The notes beneath the pieces are model-generated. The model was not told the DNA's origin. It was given only the letters and a program-made list of their open reading frames with translations, and did no database searches. Positions 33,104 to 42,430 of a stretch of DNA of 64,000 bases are shown piece by piece (within the stretch, counting starts at the first letter, position 1; every line of letters starts with the position of its first letter). Source of the DNA: Gammaproteobacteria bacterium (GTDB lineage Bacteria; Pseudomonadota; Gammaproteobacteria; UBA1113); assembly GCA_020051155.1 (NCBI GenBank), contig JAGVJK010000021.1, forward strand, positions 1-64,000. Reading direction: 5' to 3'. Made by a program: the position numbers and the translations under genes.

Positions 33104-35461
33104 ATGGGTCGCTTACGTTTTATCATTAAAACTTTTCTGTGGTTGTTTCTTGCTCTGGTGCTGCTAGGTTCAGTGGCGGTGACTATCTTGGTAGTAAAAA
33201 TCGAGAAAGATTTACCGGACATTTCCGGCCTCAAGGATATACAGTTACAAATTCCTCTTCGCATTTATTCTGCTGACAATCAATTAATTGCGGAGTTTGG
33301 TAATCAGCACCGTAACCCTGTGCCTTACGAGAAGATCCCACAAAATTTAATTCACGCGCTTTTAGCCACGGAAGATCAGCGTTTCTTCGAACACTCTGGC
33401 GTCGATTTGTTTGGCTTAGCTCGCGCAACCGTGCAACTGATGCTCACCGGCACAAAGTCCCAAGGCGGTAGCACCATTACCATGCAAGTAGCGCGCAATT
33501 TTTTCCTCACCCCCAAGAAAACCTATACCCGCAAACTCAAAGAAATTTTATTGGCGATTAAAATCGATAAAGAGCTCAGCAAAGATAAAATTCTTGAGCT
33601 TTATCTTAATAAAATTTATTTAGGCAATCATGCTTATGGCGTGGCTGCTGCGGCACAAGTTTATTACGGCAAATCACTACAGGAGCTAACCTTGCAAGAA
33701 TGTGCAATGATCGCTGGTTTACCGAAAGCGCCTTCTTTGCTAAACCCTATCGTCAATCCTGCTGCAGCAATGAGTCGACGTAATCACGTGTTAGAACGCA
33801 TGTTAGAACATGAATACATTACACAGGCCATGTATCAAGAAGCGGTAAAAAGTCCGTTGGCTGCCAGTTATCATGGTTTGCCTTTTGATGTAGAAGCTAA
33901 CTATGTTGCAGAAATGGTGCGCCAAGAAGTTCTGCAAGAATTTGGCGAACAAGTCTATGCACAGGGATTGAATATTTACACTACCTTGAATACCACTTTA
34001 CAAAAAGGTGCTACTAAAGCATTACACGATGGATTACTGGCGTATGATCAACGTCACGGTTATCGCGGCCCCTTAGATAATTTGGGAACACCGAATCAAC
34101 GCCACATTGCAGATTGGATTGATCGATTGGCGGATTATAAAACCGTGAGTGATTTAATTCCTGCGGCAGTGCTGACCATTGAAAGCAATAGCATTACTGC
34201 ACTCTTAAATAATGGCCAGGTCATTTACATTCCTTGGCAAGGATTATCTTGGGCTCGTTTACATTTACCTCATGGTGGCTTAGGACCTGTTCCGACACAG
34301 GCAAGCGACATTGTCTCTTTAGGCGATGTGATCCAAGTCGCGCCTACCAATGATGGTGGATGGCGTTTAGCACAAACACCTAAAGTGGAAGGTGCCATCG
34401 TATCACTGAATCCTAATGATGGTGCGATCCTCGCTTTGTCTGGCGGTTTTGATTTTAATAACAGTCATTTTAACCGCGTCACGCAAGCCAATCGCCAACC
34501 CGGTTCTAGCTTTAAACCTTTTGTTTATGCCGCGGCACTGATGAAAGGATTTACTTTGGCCAGTATTATTAATGATGCACCCGTCGTCATCAATGATCCG
34601 AATTTAGAAGATTTTTGGCGTCCACAAAATGATACGAAACGTTTTTATGGACCTACTTCCTTGCGTGAAGCTTTATCAAAATCTCGCAACTTAGTTTCCA
34701 TTCGGTTATTGCAAGCTACCGGCATCCCTTACGCGATGGATTATATTTCAAAGTTTGGTTTTGATATGAATACCATGCCGCAGAGTTTATCGCTGGCCTT
34801 AGGTACTGGGACAGTAACACCCTTACAACTTGCAACAGCGTATACGGTATTTGCTAACGGTGGGTATCGCATCACGCCTTATCTGATTGATCACATCACT
34901 GACTCTCGCAATCAATTGGTTTATCAAGCGCAACCGTCACGTGTTTGTGAACAATGCACCCAAGACACTCAGGCACCGCAAGCCATTTCACCGCAGATGG
35001 CTTATCTCATGACTTCAGTGTTGAAAGATGTTATCAATAAAGGAACGGGGCGTTACGCGTTGAGTCTGGGCCGCAAAGATTTAGCCGGAAAAACGGGAAC
35101 CACCAATAATCAGAAAGATGCGTGGTTTGCTGGATTTAATCGTGACGTCGTCGCAGTTACTTGGATGGGTTACGATCAACCTCACTCTTTGAAAGAAAAC
35201 GCTGCGTTTTCTGCATTGCCAATTTGGACTGACTTTATGCGCGTTGCATTGCAAGACAAACCCAATGCGGAATTACCGCAGCCTCCTGGATTAGTGGCAG
35301 TGAAAATCGATCCGCAAACGGGTTTATTAGCACAGCCCGAAACCCCCGGCGCATTCTTTGAAACTTTTTTCGCAGAAAATGCGCCGACGACTTACACTCA
35401 CGAGTCTGATCATCCCGGAACAAATAACAGTGATGACACCGGGGTTGCACAGTTGTTTTAG
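33104..35461 (+). CDS. mrcA: Penicillin-binding protein 1A (bifunctional peptidoglycan synthase)
   Basis: Class A PBP. An N-terminal membrane anchor (residues ~8-32) leads into the glycosyltransferase domain with E90 in ATEDQRFFEHSGVD and the GGSTITMQVARN motif. The transpeptidase domain has SSFK (nucleophile S468), SRN, and KTGTT. It polymerises and crosslinks glycan in the periplasm. 785 aa is a little shorter than E. coli PBP1A (850). It is divergent from the pilM gene, the conserved gammaproteobacterial arrangement. Confidence 0.96.
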   Translation: MGRLRFIIKTFLWLFLALVLLGSVAVTILVVKIEKDLPDISGLKDIQLQIPLRIYSADNQLIAEFGNQHRNPVPYEKIPQNLIHALLATEDQRFFEHSGVDLFGLARATVQLMLTGTKSQGGSTITMQVARNFFLTPKKTYTRKLKEILLAIKIDKELSKDKILELYLNKIYLGNHAYGVAAAAQVYYGKSLQELTLQECAMIAGLPKAPSLLNPIVNPAAAMSRRNHVLERMLEHEYITQAMYQEAVKSPLAASYHGLPFDVEANYVAEMVRQEVLQEFGEQVYAQGLNIYTTLNTTLQKGATKALHDGLLAYDQRHGYRGPLDNLGTPNQRHIADWIDRLADYKTVSDLIPAAVLTIESNSITALLNNGQVIYIPWQGLSWARLHLPHGGLGPVPTQASDIVSLGDVIQVAPTNDGGWRLAQTPKVEGAIVSLNPNDGAILALSGGFDFNNSHFNRVTQANRQPGSSFKPFVYAAALMKGFTLASIINDAPVVINDPNLEDFWRPQNDTKRFYGPTSLREALSKSRNLVSIRLLQATGIPYAMDYISKFGFDMNTMPQSLSLALGTGTVTPLQLATAYTVFANGGYRITPYLIDHITDSRNQLVYQAQPSRVCEQCTQDTQAPQAISPQMAYLMTSVLKDVINKGTGRYALSLGRKDLAGKTGTTNNQKDAWFAGFNRDVVAVTWMGYDQPHSLKENAAFSALPIWTDFMRVALQDKPNAELPQPPGLVAVKIDPQTGLLAQPETPGAFFETFFAENAPTTYTHESDHPGTNNSDDTGVAQLF

Positions 35462-35463
35462 AC

Positions 35464-36468
35464 TTACCTTCTTTGACCAAAACGTGGGCCCGGTTGAGGC
35501 TCAGAGTTAGAGGACGTTGAAGATTGTGGTGTAACACTCTCTGGTTTTAAAAAACTTTCTTCAAAAGTGAAAGACTGCGCAGCATCCCATCCAAGCACAG
35601 GACCCAACGATGAGCCACGGCGAGGACGTTGGGTGGAAGGCGCCGACATTGAAGATTGTAGCTGAACACTCTCAGGCTCAAAAAAACTTCCCGCAGAAGT
35701 AGAAGGCTGCGCAGCATCCCAGCTAAACGCGCGACTCAAAGACGGACCGCAACGAAGACGTTGAGCAGCAGGCGTCAACTTTAAAGATTGTGGCTGAGCG
35801 CTCTTACGCTTAGAAGAAACTACCTCTTCAAAAGCCTCTATCGCAGAGCCCTTCGCCAGCTCTCTGGCTATGTTACCGTTAAATAATTCAAACTCTTCGA
35901 CATGCTTATTTCGGAGAAACCTTACGACCTCACCATGGCCGCTTTTAGCTGCAAGCATTAATGGTGTATGACGACCTCGTGCCTCATAACACCTTGCTTT
36001 ATTTACATCCGCGCCCCGTTCAACCAGCGCTTCCAAGACATAGTTATCAGACCCAAGCAACGCCGCTGTCATCAATGCCGTTACGTCAGCGGCATCCGTA
36101 GCATCCGGATCTAATTCAATACAAGCAAGTAAGACATCAAGAATCCTATGCAGTGCTGGACCGCCTTGTACCGCTAAATTCAAAGGGGTTGTGCCACACA
36201 GATCATCGGCCCTCGCATTGGGGTTAGCACCATAATCTAACAACAACATAACCATTTTAAGATTTTTATTAGCAATCGCTCTGAGCAAAGGTGTATAACG
36301 GGCTTGTCCACGAACTACGAAGGGCTCAAGTGTCTCTATTTCTTCGGTGCTTAAACGCAATATTTGTCTTGCTCTAGTGAGATCATTACGCGACACGGCG
36401 CTAAATAAAGAATCATCTGATGGAGTAGAAGATGCTGTTACACTGGTAGACGTTACTTCGCTGCTCAT
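35464..36468 (-). CDS. Ankyrin-repeat protein with C-terminal tandem repeats, candidate effector
   Basis: 334 aa. About four to five ankyrin repeats lie at residues ~50-200 (RYTPLLRAIANKNLKMVMLL, CGTTPLNLAVQGG, DVTALMTAALLGSDNYVLEA, RHTPLMLAAKSGHGEVVRFL). The C terminus has two imperfect copies of a ~44-residue unit, recognisable by SWDAAQ/GWDAAQ and EPESV/KPESV, with the PSTSAG tag in the first. Ankyrin proteins of Legionellales often act as translocated effectors; this is inference here. Start at 36468 has GAGG 9 bases upstream. It is convergent with mrcA (2-base gap) and sits inside an otherwise core block, so it was probably inserted. Confidence 0.82.
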   Translation of the reverse strand: MSSEVTSTSVTASSTPSDDSLFSAVSRNDLTRARQILRLSTEEIETLEPFVVRGQARYTPLLRAIANKNLKMVMLLLDYGANPNARADDLCGTTPLNLAVQGGPALHRILDVLLACIELDPDATDAADVTALMTAALLGSDNYVLEALVERGADVNKARCYEARGRHTPLMLAAKSGHGEVVRFLRNKHVEEFELFNGNIARELAKGSAIEAFEEVVSSKRKSAQPQSLKLTPAAQRLRCGPSLSRAFSWDAAQPSTSAGSFFEPESVQLQSSMSAPSTQRPRRGSSLGPVLGWDAAQSFTFEESFLKPESVTPQSSTSSNSEPQPGPRFGQRR

Positions 36469-36682
36469 TATTAATATCCTCATGTTCTGTAATTAATATG
36501 ATTGTTATATAAAAAATGGAAGATCCTCATTAATGAAGAACCTTATTAAGCATTGATTTATAATAAAATTTTAATAAATTAGCTAATCGCTGCCTAGAGA
36601 GGTGCATTATAAATGCTCTACTGCTATCTTTTCAAGCACTTTGCGAAGATGTCATGAGCACTCAAGGTGCAAGAATGTCATC

Positions 36683-37480
36683 TTAATGCTGCGGAGGATG
36701 TTGTGCGCTATACGCCTTCAGCTGATCCAACGCTTGCTCCGTGGTGAAGTTTGCAAATTGTAGATCTTTCAAAATATCACACACTTCAGCAATGGCTTTG
36801 CTTTCAAACAAATCGGCGTTGCGAATTTCATCGGCGGCTACCATGCCTAATTCTTCTTTGTCATGGGTCTTTAAAACTTTTTGTAAAAGTTCTGCCATTC
36901 CTACTGGTAAGAAGTATCCTTGTCTTCTCGCATATTCATCTGCGATGTATTGCTTTAACGCTTGGAAAGATTCATCGGCGGTTTCTCTTGGTAAGGGCAA
37001 TTGCTCTTCCGGCGTCACGCCATCTCGTGAATCCATACAAAAAAATACGCCGGTTAAACCATCGTAACTTAAACAAGCATTATGTACGGGCTGTTCGCTT
37101 TGCACGTGATAGATTTGCGCTAACATGGTAATACTTAACTCTTGGCAAATCCTCGGAACATCATTGCGATCGCCCTCGGGCCCAAACACGAGATAGTGAT
37201 CAAATTGATCCATCCCGCGTGGAAAACTGCGTTGAATAAATTGGGGGGTTGGCCGTTCACCTACTTTAAAATTGAACATGCGCTGCCGACGTGGATCTGT
37301 TTTACTAATAGAGATCAGCACATAACGCCCCTCGAAAAAGGTTCCATAGACGGTGTTATGTAAAGGAATGTCTGTTTCTTTATAGACTAACACTCCACCT
37401 ACCAAGCTACTCGAACCTTCCGCTGATTGCTCACTTAACTCCAACACTCGCACTGTCACACGTTCCACTGAGGTCGCCAT
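36683..37480 (-). CDS. Conserved-looking protein of unknown function, 265 aa
   Basis: No recognised domain. There is a likely beta-rich N-terminal part (TVRVLEL to YVLISIS) and a helical C-terminal part (TADESFQALKQYIADEY to QALDQLKAYSAQH). No signal peptide. The start at 37480 (MATSVERV) is set by a G-rich ribosome site just before it; the frame runs 52 codons further upstream into the region of the divergent exporter gene, which I do not consider coding. It sits between an ankyrin gene and the ybhG-like operon, so it could be accessory. Confidence 0.62.
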   Translation of the reverse strand: MATSVERVTVRVLELSEQSAEGSSSLVGGVLVYKETDIPLHNTVYGTFFEGRYVLISISKTDPRRQRMFNFKVGERPTPQFIQRSFPRGMDQFDHYLVFGPEGDRNDVPRICQELSITMLAQIYHVQSEQPVHNACLSYDGLTGVFFCMDSRDGVTPEEQLPLPRETADESFQALKQYIADEYARRQGYFLPVGMAELLQKVLKTHDKEELGMVAADEIRNADLFESKAIAEVCDILKDLQFANFTTEQALDQLKAYSAQHPPQH

Positions 37481-37620
37481 AGCACCCCCCTGTTTGTTTA
37501 ATAATTCGTCATTTTTCAGTATAACAGAGTTATAATGGGGGATGATTAAGGGTTGATTAATACCTTCAGCATAAATTCTCTTGTATACTGAGGAAAGACG
37601 CAAAAATCCAAGGACCAGGA

Positions 37621-38613
37621 ATGATACGTGCTGCACAAAAAAAATTAATCCTATTGCTCAGTGCTACATTGCTGCTGGCCGCTTGCTCCAAAAACCATCA
37701 AATAGAATTACCCGGTTATATTAATGTTCGTTACATTTATCTGGCGGGGCCCGTATCCGGCAACTTGCAAACACTCCGTGTTGAACGCGGTCATTCTGTC
37801 ACTGCCGGCCAGTTACTTGCAAAATTAGATCAAGAACCCGAATTTTCACAACTCGCCGAAGCAGAAAAATCCTTAGAGAGCGAACAACAAATTCTTACCG
37901 ATATTAGTAAAGGTAGTCGCGAAACTATTTTGCTCGCGCTCATGGCTAAACAACGACAAGGCGAAGCCAATTTACTGTTAGCCAAACAAGATTTAGATCG
38001 CAAGCGCATTCTGTATGAAAAAAAGGTGATTGCTAAGGCTGAGTTTGACAATGTGACCGCAGCTTATGAAAGCACACGACAACAAGTCGAAGCGGCAAAA
38101 GCTGATTACAATGAAGCGATACAAGGAGCACGGACTAATAAACTATTATCACAAAAAGCCATTGTCGATTCAAAACAAGCAACGGTGGATCGTTTAAAGT
38201 GGCTGCTTCTGCAAAAAGAATTCTATGCACCGGTTAATGCTTTTGTCTTTGATAACTTTTACGAACAAGGAGAATTCATTCCCAGTGGAAAACCTATATT
38301 AGCCTTAGTCACTGCCAATCAAGTTCGTGTCACTTTTTTCTTACCTGAAAAATATCTCAGCCAAATTCAATTAGGCTCTCCTGTGCAATTCAATTGTGAT
38401 AGCTGTGAAAAACTCACAACTGCTAACATCAGTTACATTTCACCACGCGCTGAATACACACCACCGGTAATTTATAGCAAAGACACTCGGGAAAAGTTAG
38501 TTTATCTGATTGAAGCCAAAATGCCCGATGCCATTGCTTTATCCTTTCATTCCGGACAACCTATCACCGTCCATGTTAACCTCAATAAGGCAAAATCAAA
38601 ACATGGAGACTAA
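37621..38613 (+). CDS. HlyD-family membrane-fusion lipoprotein, YbhG-like
   Basis: Periplasmic adaptor of an ABC exporter. It has a lipoprotein signal (LLLAAC, Cys22), a biotinyl-lipoyl half-domain (AGPVSGNLQTLRVERGHSVTAG), a long alpha-helical hairpin (residues ~75-190), and the second lipoyl half and beta-barrel (FYAPVNAFVFDNFYEQGEF). A lipobox is unusual compared with YbhG itself. It overlaps the ATPase gene by 11 bases and starts a three-gene operon. Confidence 0.88.
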   Translation: MIRAAQKKLILLLSATLLLAACSKNHQIELPGYINVRYIYLAGPVSGNLQTLRVERGHSVTAGQLLAKLDQEPEFSQLAEAEKSLESEQQILTDISKGSRETILLALMAKQRQGEANLLLAKQDLDRKRILYEKKVIAKAEFDNVTAAYESTRQQVEAAKADYNEAIQGARTNKLLSQKAIVDSKQATVDRLKWLLLQKEFYAPVNAFVFDNFYEQGEFIPSGKPILALVTANQVRVTFFLPEKYLSQIQLGSPVQFNCDSCEKLTTANISYISPRAEYTPPVIYSKDTREKLVYLIEAKMPDAIALSFHSGQPITVHVNLNKAKSKHGD

Positions 38614-39538
38614 TGATTATGTCATCGATGTGCAGGATTTAAATAAATCCTTTGATGGAAAACCCGCAGTCATTAATGCAAGTTTACAAGTCAAACGCGG
38701 CGAAATTTTTGGATTTTTAGGACCGAATGGCAGCGGCAAAACCACAACCATTCGTATGCTCTGCGGTTTATTAACACCCGACTCTGGCTCCGGCACTTGC
38801 TTGGGATTTGATTTGATCAAACAAGCTCAAAAAATCAAATATCACGTTGGCTACATGACACAACGCTTTAGTCTTTATGAAGATTTATCGGTAGAAGAAA
38901 ATTTATATTTTATCGCTAAAATTTACGGCATGACGAATATCAAAGAATTAGTGCATGATGCGATCACACAACTTGGATTATATGAACGACGGCAACAACT
39001 TGCTGGCACCCTGTCTGGCGGTTGGAAGCAACGATTAGCATTATCTGCAGCGTTATTACACAAACCACAATTACTGTTGTTGGATGAACCTACCGCCGGT
39101 GTTGATCCCAAAGCTCGTCGTGATTTTTGGGAACAAGTTCATCAACTCTCTTTTCAAGGGATTACCACGCTCGTCAGTACACACTACATGGATGAAGCTG
39201 AACGCTGTTCTCGACTTGCTTACATTGCTTACGGTCATATTTTAACGCAAGGTACACCAGACTCCATTGTCGAAAACTCGGGACTCACCACTTGGGAGCT
39301 CAGTGGCATTGATCGAGAAGCTCTTTTTCTTAAACTTTCTCAATTATCCGGTATTGATCAAGTTGCGAGTTTTGGCAACTTGCTGCATGTCAGTGGTAAA
39401 GATGGCACGTTACTAGAACAACAGCTTCAAACATTGCGCGCAGACTTAAAACACGCAAAAAAAGTTTCTCCTAGTTTGGAGGACGTGTTTATTCATTTAG
39501 TTAAACCACCAGAGGAGGCTCCTCCTCATGAAGTTTAA
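38603..39538 (+). CDS. ABC transporter ATP-binding subunit, YbhF-like
   Basis: Single nucleotide-binding domain: Walker A GPNGSGKTT, Q-loop (MTQRFSLYEDLS), signature LSGGWKQR, Walker B LLLLDEPTAGVD, and H-loop STHYMDEAE. 311 aa, whereas E. coli YbhF carries two such domains. The start at 38603 lies inside the end of the upstream gene; the frame runs 31 codons further upstream within that gene. It powers the export operon with the adaptor and permease on either side. Confidence 0.92.
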   Translation: METNDYVIDVQDLNKSFDGKPAVINASLQVKRGEIFGFLGPNGSGKTTTIRMLCGLLTPDSGSGTCLGFDLIKQAQKIKYHVGYMTQRFSLYEDLSVEENLYFIAKIYGMTNIKELVHDAITQLGLYERRQQLAGTLSGGWKQRLALSAALLHKPQLLLLDEPTAGVDPKARRDFWEQVHQLSFQGITTLVSTHYMDEAERCSRLAYIAYGHILTQGTPDSIVENSGLTTWELSGIDREALFLKLSQLSGIDQVASFGNLLHVSGKDGTLLEQQLQTLRADLKHAKKVSPSLEDVFIHLVKPPEEAPPHEV

Positions 39539-40658
39539 TTGGCAACGATTACTGGCCGTCATGTACAAAGAATTCATTCAAATGCGTCGTGATCGCTTAA
39601 CCTTTGCTATGATCATCGCGATGCCGCTTTTGCAATTAATTTTATTTGGTTATGCCATCAATACGAATCCACGACATTTACCCACGGCTGTTGTCTCGGC
39701 TTCACTCGGCAGCGAAGTTAACGCGTTTATCATTGGTTTAGAGAATACAAAATATTTTCATATTACAAAACACTTCACCTCACCGAAAGAAGCTAAGCAA
39801 GCCTTGGCTCGAGGTGATGTTCTGTTTGTTGTGAGCATCACAACCGACTTTCATCGAAAATTAGCACGAGGTTTACGTCCACAAATTTTAGTGGAAGCCG
39901 ATGGTACAGACCCCATTGCATCGGGTAATGCTCTGAATACCATCCCCAACTTAATTGCCAGTGTCTTCCAGTTTGATCGTCAAGGACCTTTATTCGATTT
40001 ACAAACACCCTTACCCAGTGTGGATGCCATTCTACAAACCAAATATAATCCTGAAGCAATTACACAATATGCTATTGTTCCGGGTTTATTAGGTGTGATT
40101 CTCACCATGACCATGATTATGATCACGAGCCTTGCCATGACTCGTGAACGAGAGCGGGGCACGATGGAAGTTTTGTTAGCCACACCGCTGCGTCCCTTAG
40201 AAGTTATGATCGGCAAAATTACGCCTTACATTATTGTAGGTTATCTGCAAGTCACATTGATTTTGATCACATCGCTATGGCTGTTTCATGTGCCGATTGC
40301 TGGTAGTGTGTTGTTACTCTATTTGTGTTGCTTGCCTTTTATGGCGGCTAATTTAGCGGTGGGTCTTACTTTTTCCAGCATTGCACAAAATCAATTGCAA
40401 GCAGTGCAAATGGCCTTCTTCTTTTTCTTGCCTTCCGTCTTACTGTCTGGATTTATGTTTCCCTTTGATGGTATGCCCTATTGGGCGCAATGCGTTGGCA
40501 ACATCCTGCCGCTGACTCATTTTTTGCGAATCGTACGTGGCATTATGTTGAAAGGCAATACCTTCCTCGATATCGTACCGCAATTATGGCCGATGGCTTT
40601 ATTCTTTTTAGGGATGATCATTCTTGGCATGAAACGCTTCCACCGTACGCTGGATTAA
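39528..40658 (+). CDS. ABC-2 type permease, YbhR/YbhS-like
   Basis: 376-aa membrane protein: one N-terminal TM helix (FAMIIAMPLLQLILFGYAI), a large periplasmic domain (~residues 45-170), then five TM helices, ending with an ABC-2 signature region (ERERGTMEVLLATPLRPLEV). The start overlaps the ATPase gene by 11 bases. Only one permease is present, so a homodimer is likely, unlike the YbhR-YbhS pair. The stop overlaps the ubiA stop on the other strand by 3 bases. Confidence 0.92.
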   Translation: MKFNWQRLLAVMYKEFIQMRRDRLTFAMIIAMPLLQLILFGYAINTNPRHLPTAVVSASLGSEVNAFIIGLENTKYFHITKHFTSPKEAKQALARGDVLFVVSITTDFHRKLARGLRPQILVEADGTDPIASGNALNTIPNLIASVFQFDRQGPLFDLQTPLPSVDAILQTKYNPEAITQYAIVPGLLGVILTMTMIMITSLAMTRERERGTMEVLLATPLRPLEVMIGKITPYIIVGYLQVTLILITSLWLFHVPIAGSVLLLYLCCLPFMAANLAVGLTFSSIAQNQLQAVQMAFFFFLPSVLLSGFMFPFDGMPYWAQCVGNILPLTHFLRIVRGIMLKGNTFLDIVPQLWPMALFFLGMIILGMKRFHRTLD

Positions 40659-41500
40659 GAGCCTAAAATTCCTAGAAAAATAATCAATCCTACATAATGA
40701 TTATTTAAAAACGCTCGGAAACAGTGAGCGGGTTGTCGATCGCGCACTAACCACTGCTGATAAATAAACAACATAGCAGCAAGAATCACGCTGATATAAT
40801 AAATCGGTGCTGCCTGCCACCAAGAGCCGGTGAACCATAACAACGCGATCACACATCCTTGTAAACCAGCAATGATGATTCGATCTCCGTGACCAAATAA
40901 AATAGCGGTAGATTTAATTCCAATGAGTAAATCATCTTGACGATCCACCATGGCATAGAAAGTATCATAGACGACGGTCCATAAAATCACTGTCAGATAT
41001 AATGCCCAAGCAATGGGTGGCAACGCATTTTGTTGTGCCGTAAAGGCCATCAGCAATCCAATGTACCATGCGACGCCTAAGATCACTTGCGGGAAATGAG
41101 TATAACGTTTCATGAAAGGATATAACGTACTAAGTGCGAGCGCTAACACCGCTAATAAAATAGTTTTGATATTGAGTTGCAACACTAATAAAAAAGCAAT
41201 CCCGCAAAGTACCGCCGTGAGAATCAGCGCTTGTTTCACGGTGACCGCTTGCGTCACCAAGGGCCGCTCTTTGGTTCGCGTCACATGACCATCTAGTTTT
41301 CGATCAGCCAGATCATTGATCACACACCCTGCTGCTCGCATTAAAATCACACCGGCAATAAAAATAGCGACGATTTTCCAAGAAGGATGACCATCACCGG
41401 CAATCCAAACTGCCCAGAGTGTCGGCCACAGCAACAAAAATGTTCCTATCGGTTTATCTACACGCATTAAGCGTCCATAGGCTCTTAAGGATTGTCGCAT
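40655..41500 (-). CDS. ubiA: 4-hydroxybenzoate polyprenyltransferase
   Basis: Integral membrane prenyltransferase of ubiquinone synthesis. The two Asp-rich motifs are present: NDLADRKLDGH (first) and the YDTFYAMVDRQDDLLIG segment (second). 281 aa and about eight to nine TM helices fit UbiA. It overlaps the end of ubiC by 16 bases, the usual ubiCA order. Confidence 0.95.
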   Translation of the reverse strand: MRQSLRAYGRLMRVDKPIGTFLLLWPTLWAVWIAGDGHPSWKIVAIFIAGVILMRAAGCVINDLADRKLDGHVTRTKERPLVTQAVTVKQALILTAVLCGIAFLLVLQLNIKTILLAVLALALSTLYPFMKRYTHFPQVILGVAWYIGLLMAFTAQQNALPPIAWALYLTVILWTVVYDTFYAMVDRQDDLLIGIKSTAILFGHGDRIIIAGLQGCVIALLWFTGSWWQAAPIYYISVILAAMLFIYQQWLVRDRQPAHCFRAFLNNHYVGLIIFLGILGS

Positions 41501-42051
41501 GATTTTTTTCCTAGTGCGGGTAACAAAACTTCACTCACTAATAACGGTTTATGATGTAAATAAAAACAAGAACGTCGTGCCCACAACGATTCCGGCAAGT
41601 TTTGCACGAACAACCGTGCGCGTTGATAATCGCTATGCCGTGCATCCAGTCGTGCAAATTGCAGGGGGCTACGGTGCATGTGCGGATGTCGATAGAGCAA
41701 ATGACCAATCGGCGTATGATCCAGCGCATGGATCAACCATCGGTCACCCTCTGTAAAAAGTTTTTGTGGAAAAATAGAGCGCGCAAAAATCCATGGCACG
41801 CCATAACCGGATAAAAGTGTTTCTCGCAATAAAACTCGTGTTCTGGGAACCAAGCCCAGTTGCACACATTCCTCTGGAAATGCGGTACTCCAACCTTGTC
41901 GTAGTAAGATCACCTTGAGTGTTCCCTCTGAGGCCTGCAACAAACGTTGTGTCATAGACCCGGGCGTACGCAACCAATCCGCCTCTGTCGGCGGGCACAT
42001 ACTCAACGCTTGAGCTGTCTGTAAGTATGGAAGAAGACCACTGTGATGCAT
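41485..42051 (-). CDS. ubiC: Chorismate pyruvate-lyase
   Basis: Removes pyruvate from chorismate to give 4-hydroxybenzoate, the first step of ubiquinone synthesis. It has WLRTPGSMTQRL near the N terminus, RTRVLLRETLLSG in the middle and the C-terminal WARRSCFYLHHKPLLVSEVLLP that closes the substrate pocket. 188 aa is typical. It is the first gene of the ubiCA pair. Confidence 0.92.
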   Translation of the reverse strand: MHHSGLLPYLQTAQALSMCPPTEADWLRTPGSMTQRLLQASEGTLKVILLRQGWSTAFPEECVQLGLVPRTRVLLRETLLSGYGVPWIFARSIFPQKLFTEGDRWLIHALDHTPIGHLLYRHPHMHRSPLQFARLDARHSDYQRARLFVQNLPESLWARRSCFYLHHKPLLVSEVLLPALGKKSCDNP

Positions 42052-42203
42052 GAATCACCATCGATTAATCATTTGTGGCGGAGTATAGCATCAACTCTTG
42101 TATCTTAAAAATAACCCGATTATGATACAAACACCGTAACTACTTAGACTTTGCAATATATAAAAGTGAATAAATGTTAGAGTCATTGAGCAAATAGTAA
42201 GGA

Positions 42204-42343
42204 GTGCCTTCTCCCCTTGAGGGAGAAGGTGGCCAAAGGCCGGATGAGGGGTGTCTAAATAGATTGGCATCATATGTATAGATCCTAATTAGATACCCCT
42301 CATCCGCCCTGCGGGCACCTTCTCCCTCAAGGGGAGAAGGCAC
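42204..42343. repeat. Inverted pair of REP-like palindromic elements
   Basis: Two ~50-base copies face each other: copy 1 at 42204-42252 (GTGCCTTCTCC...CCGGATGAGGGG) and copy 2, reversed, at 42294-42343. Each can fold on its own (CCTTCTCC...GGAGAAGG, GGCC/GGCC), and the pair could form one long cruciform. A third copy is at 61543. The elements fill the 379-base gap between ubiC and moxR, which holds no gene. Confidence 0.85.
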
Positions 42344-42430
42344 GTCTTACTTGCTTATTTTAGAAACTCAACATTTACTTTTTTAGCAAAGTCTGAGAGG
42401 TCACAACAATTTTTCCTAAGGAATATAGTT

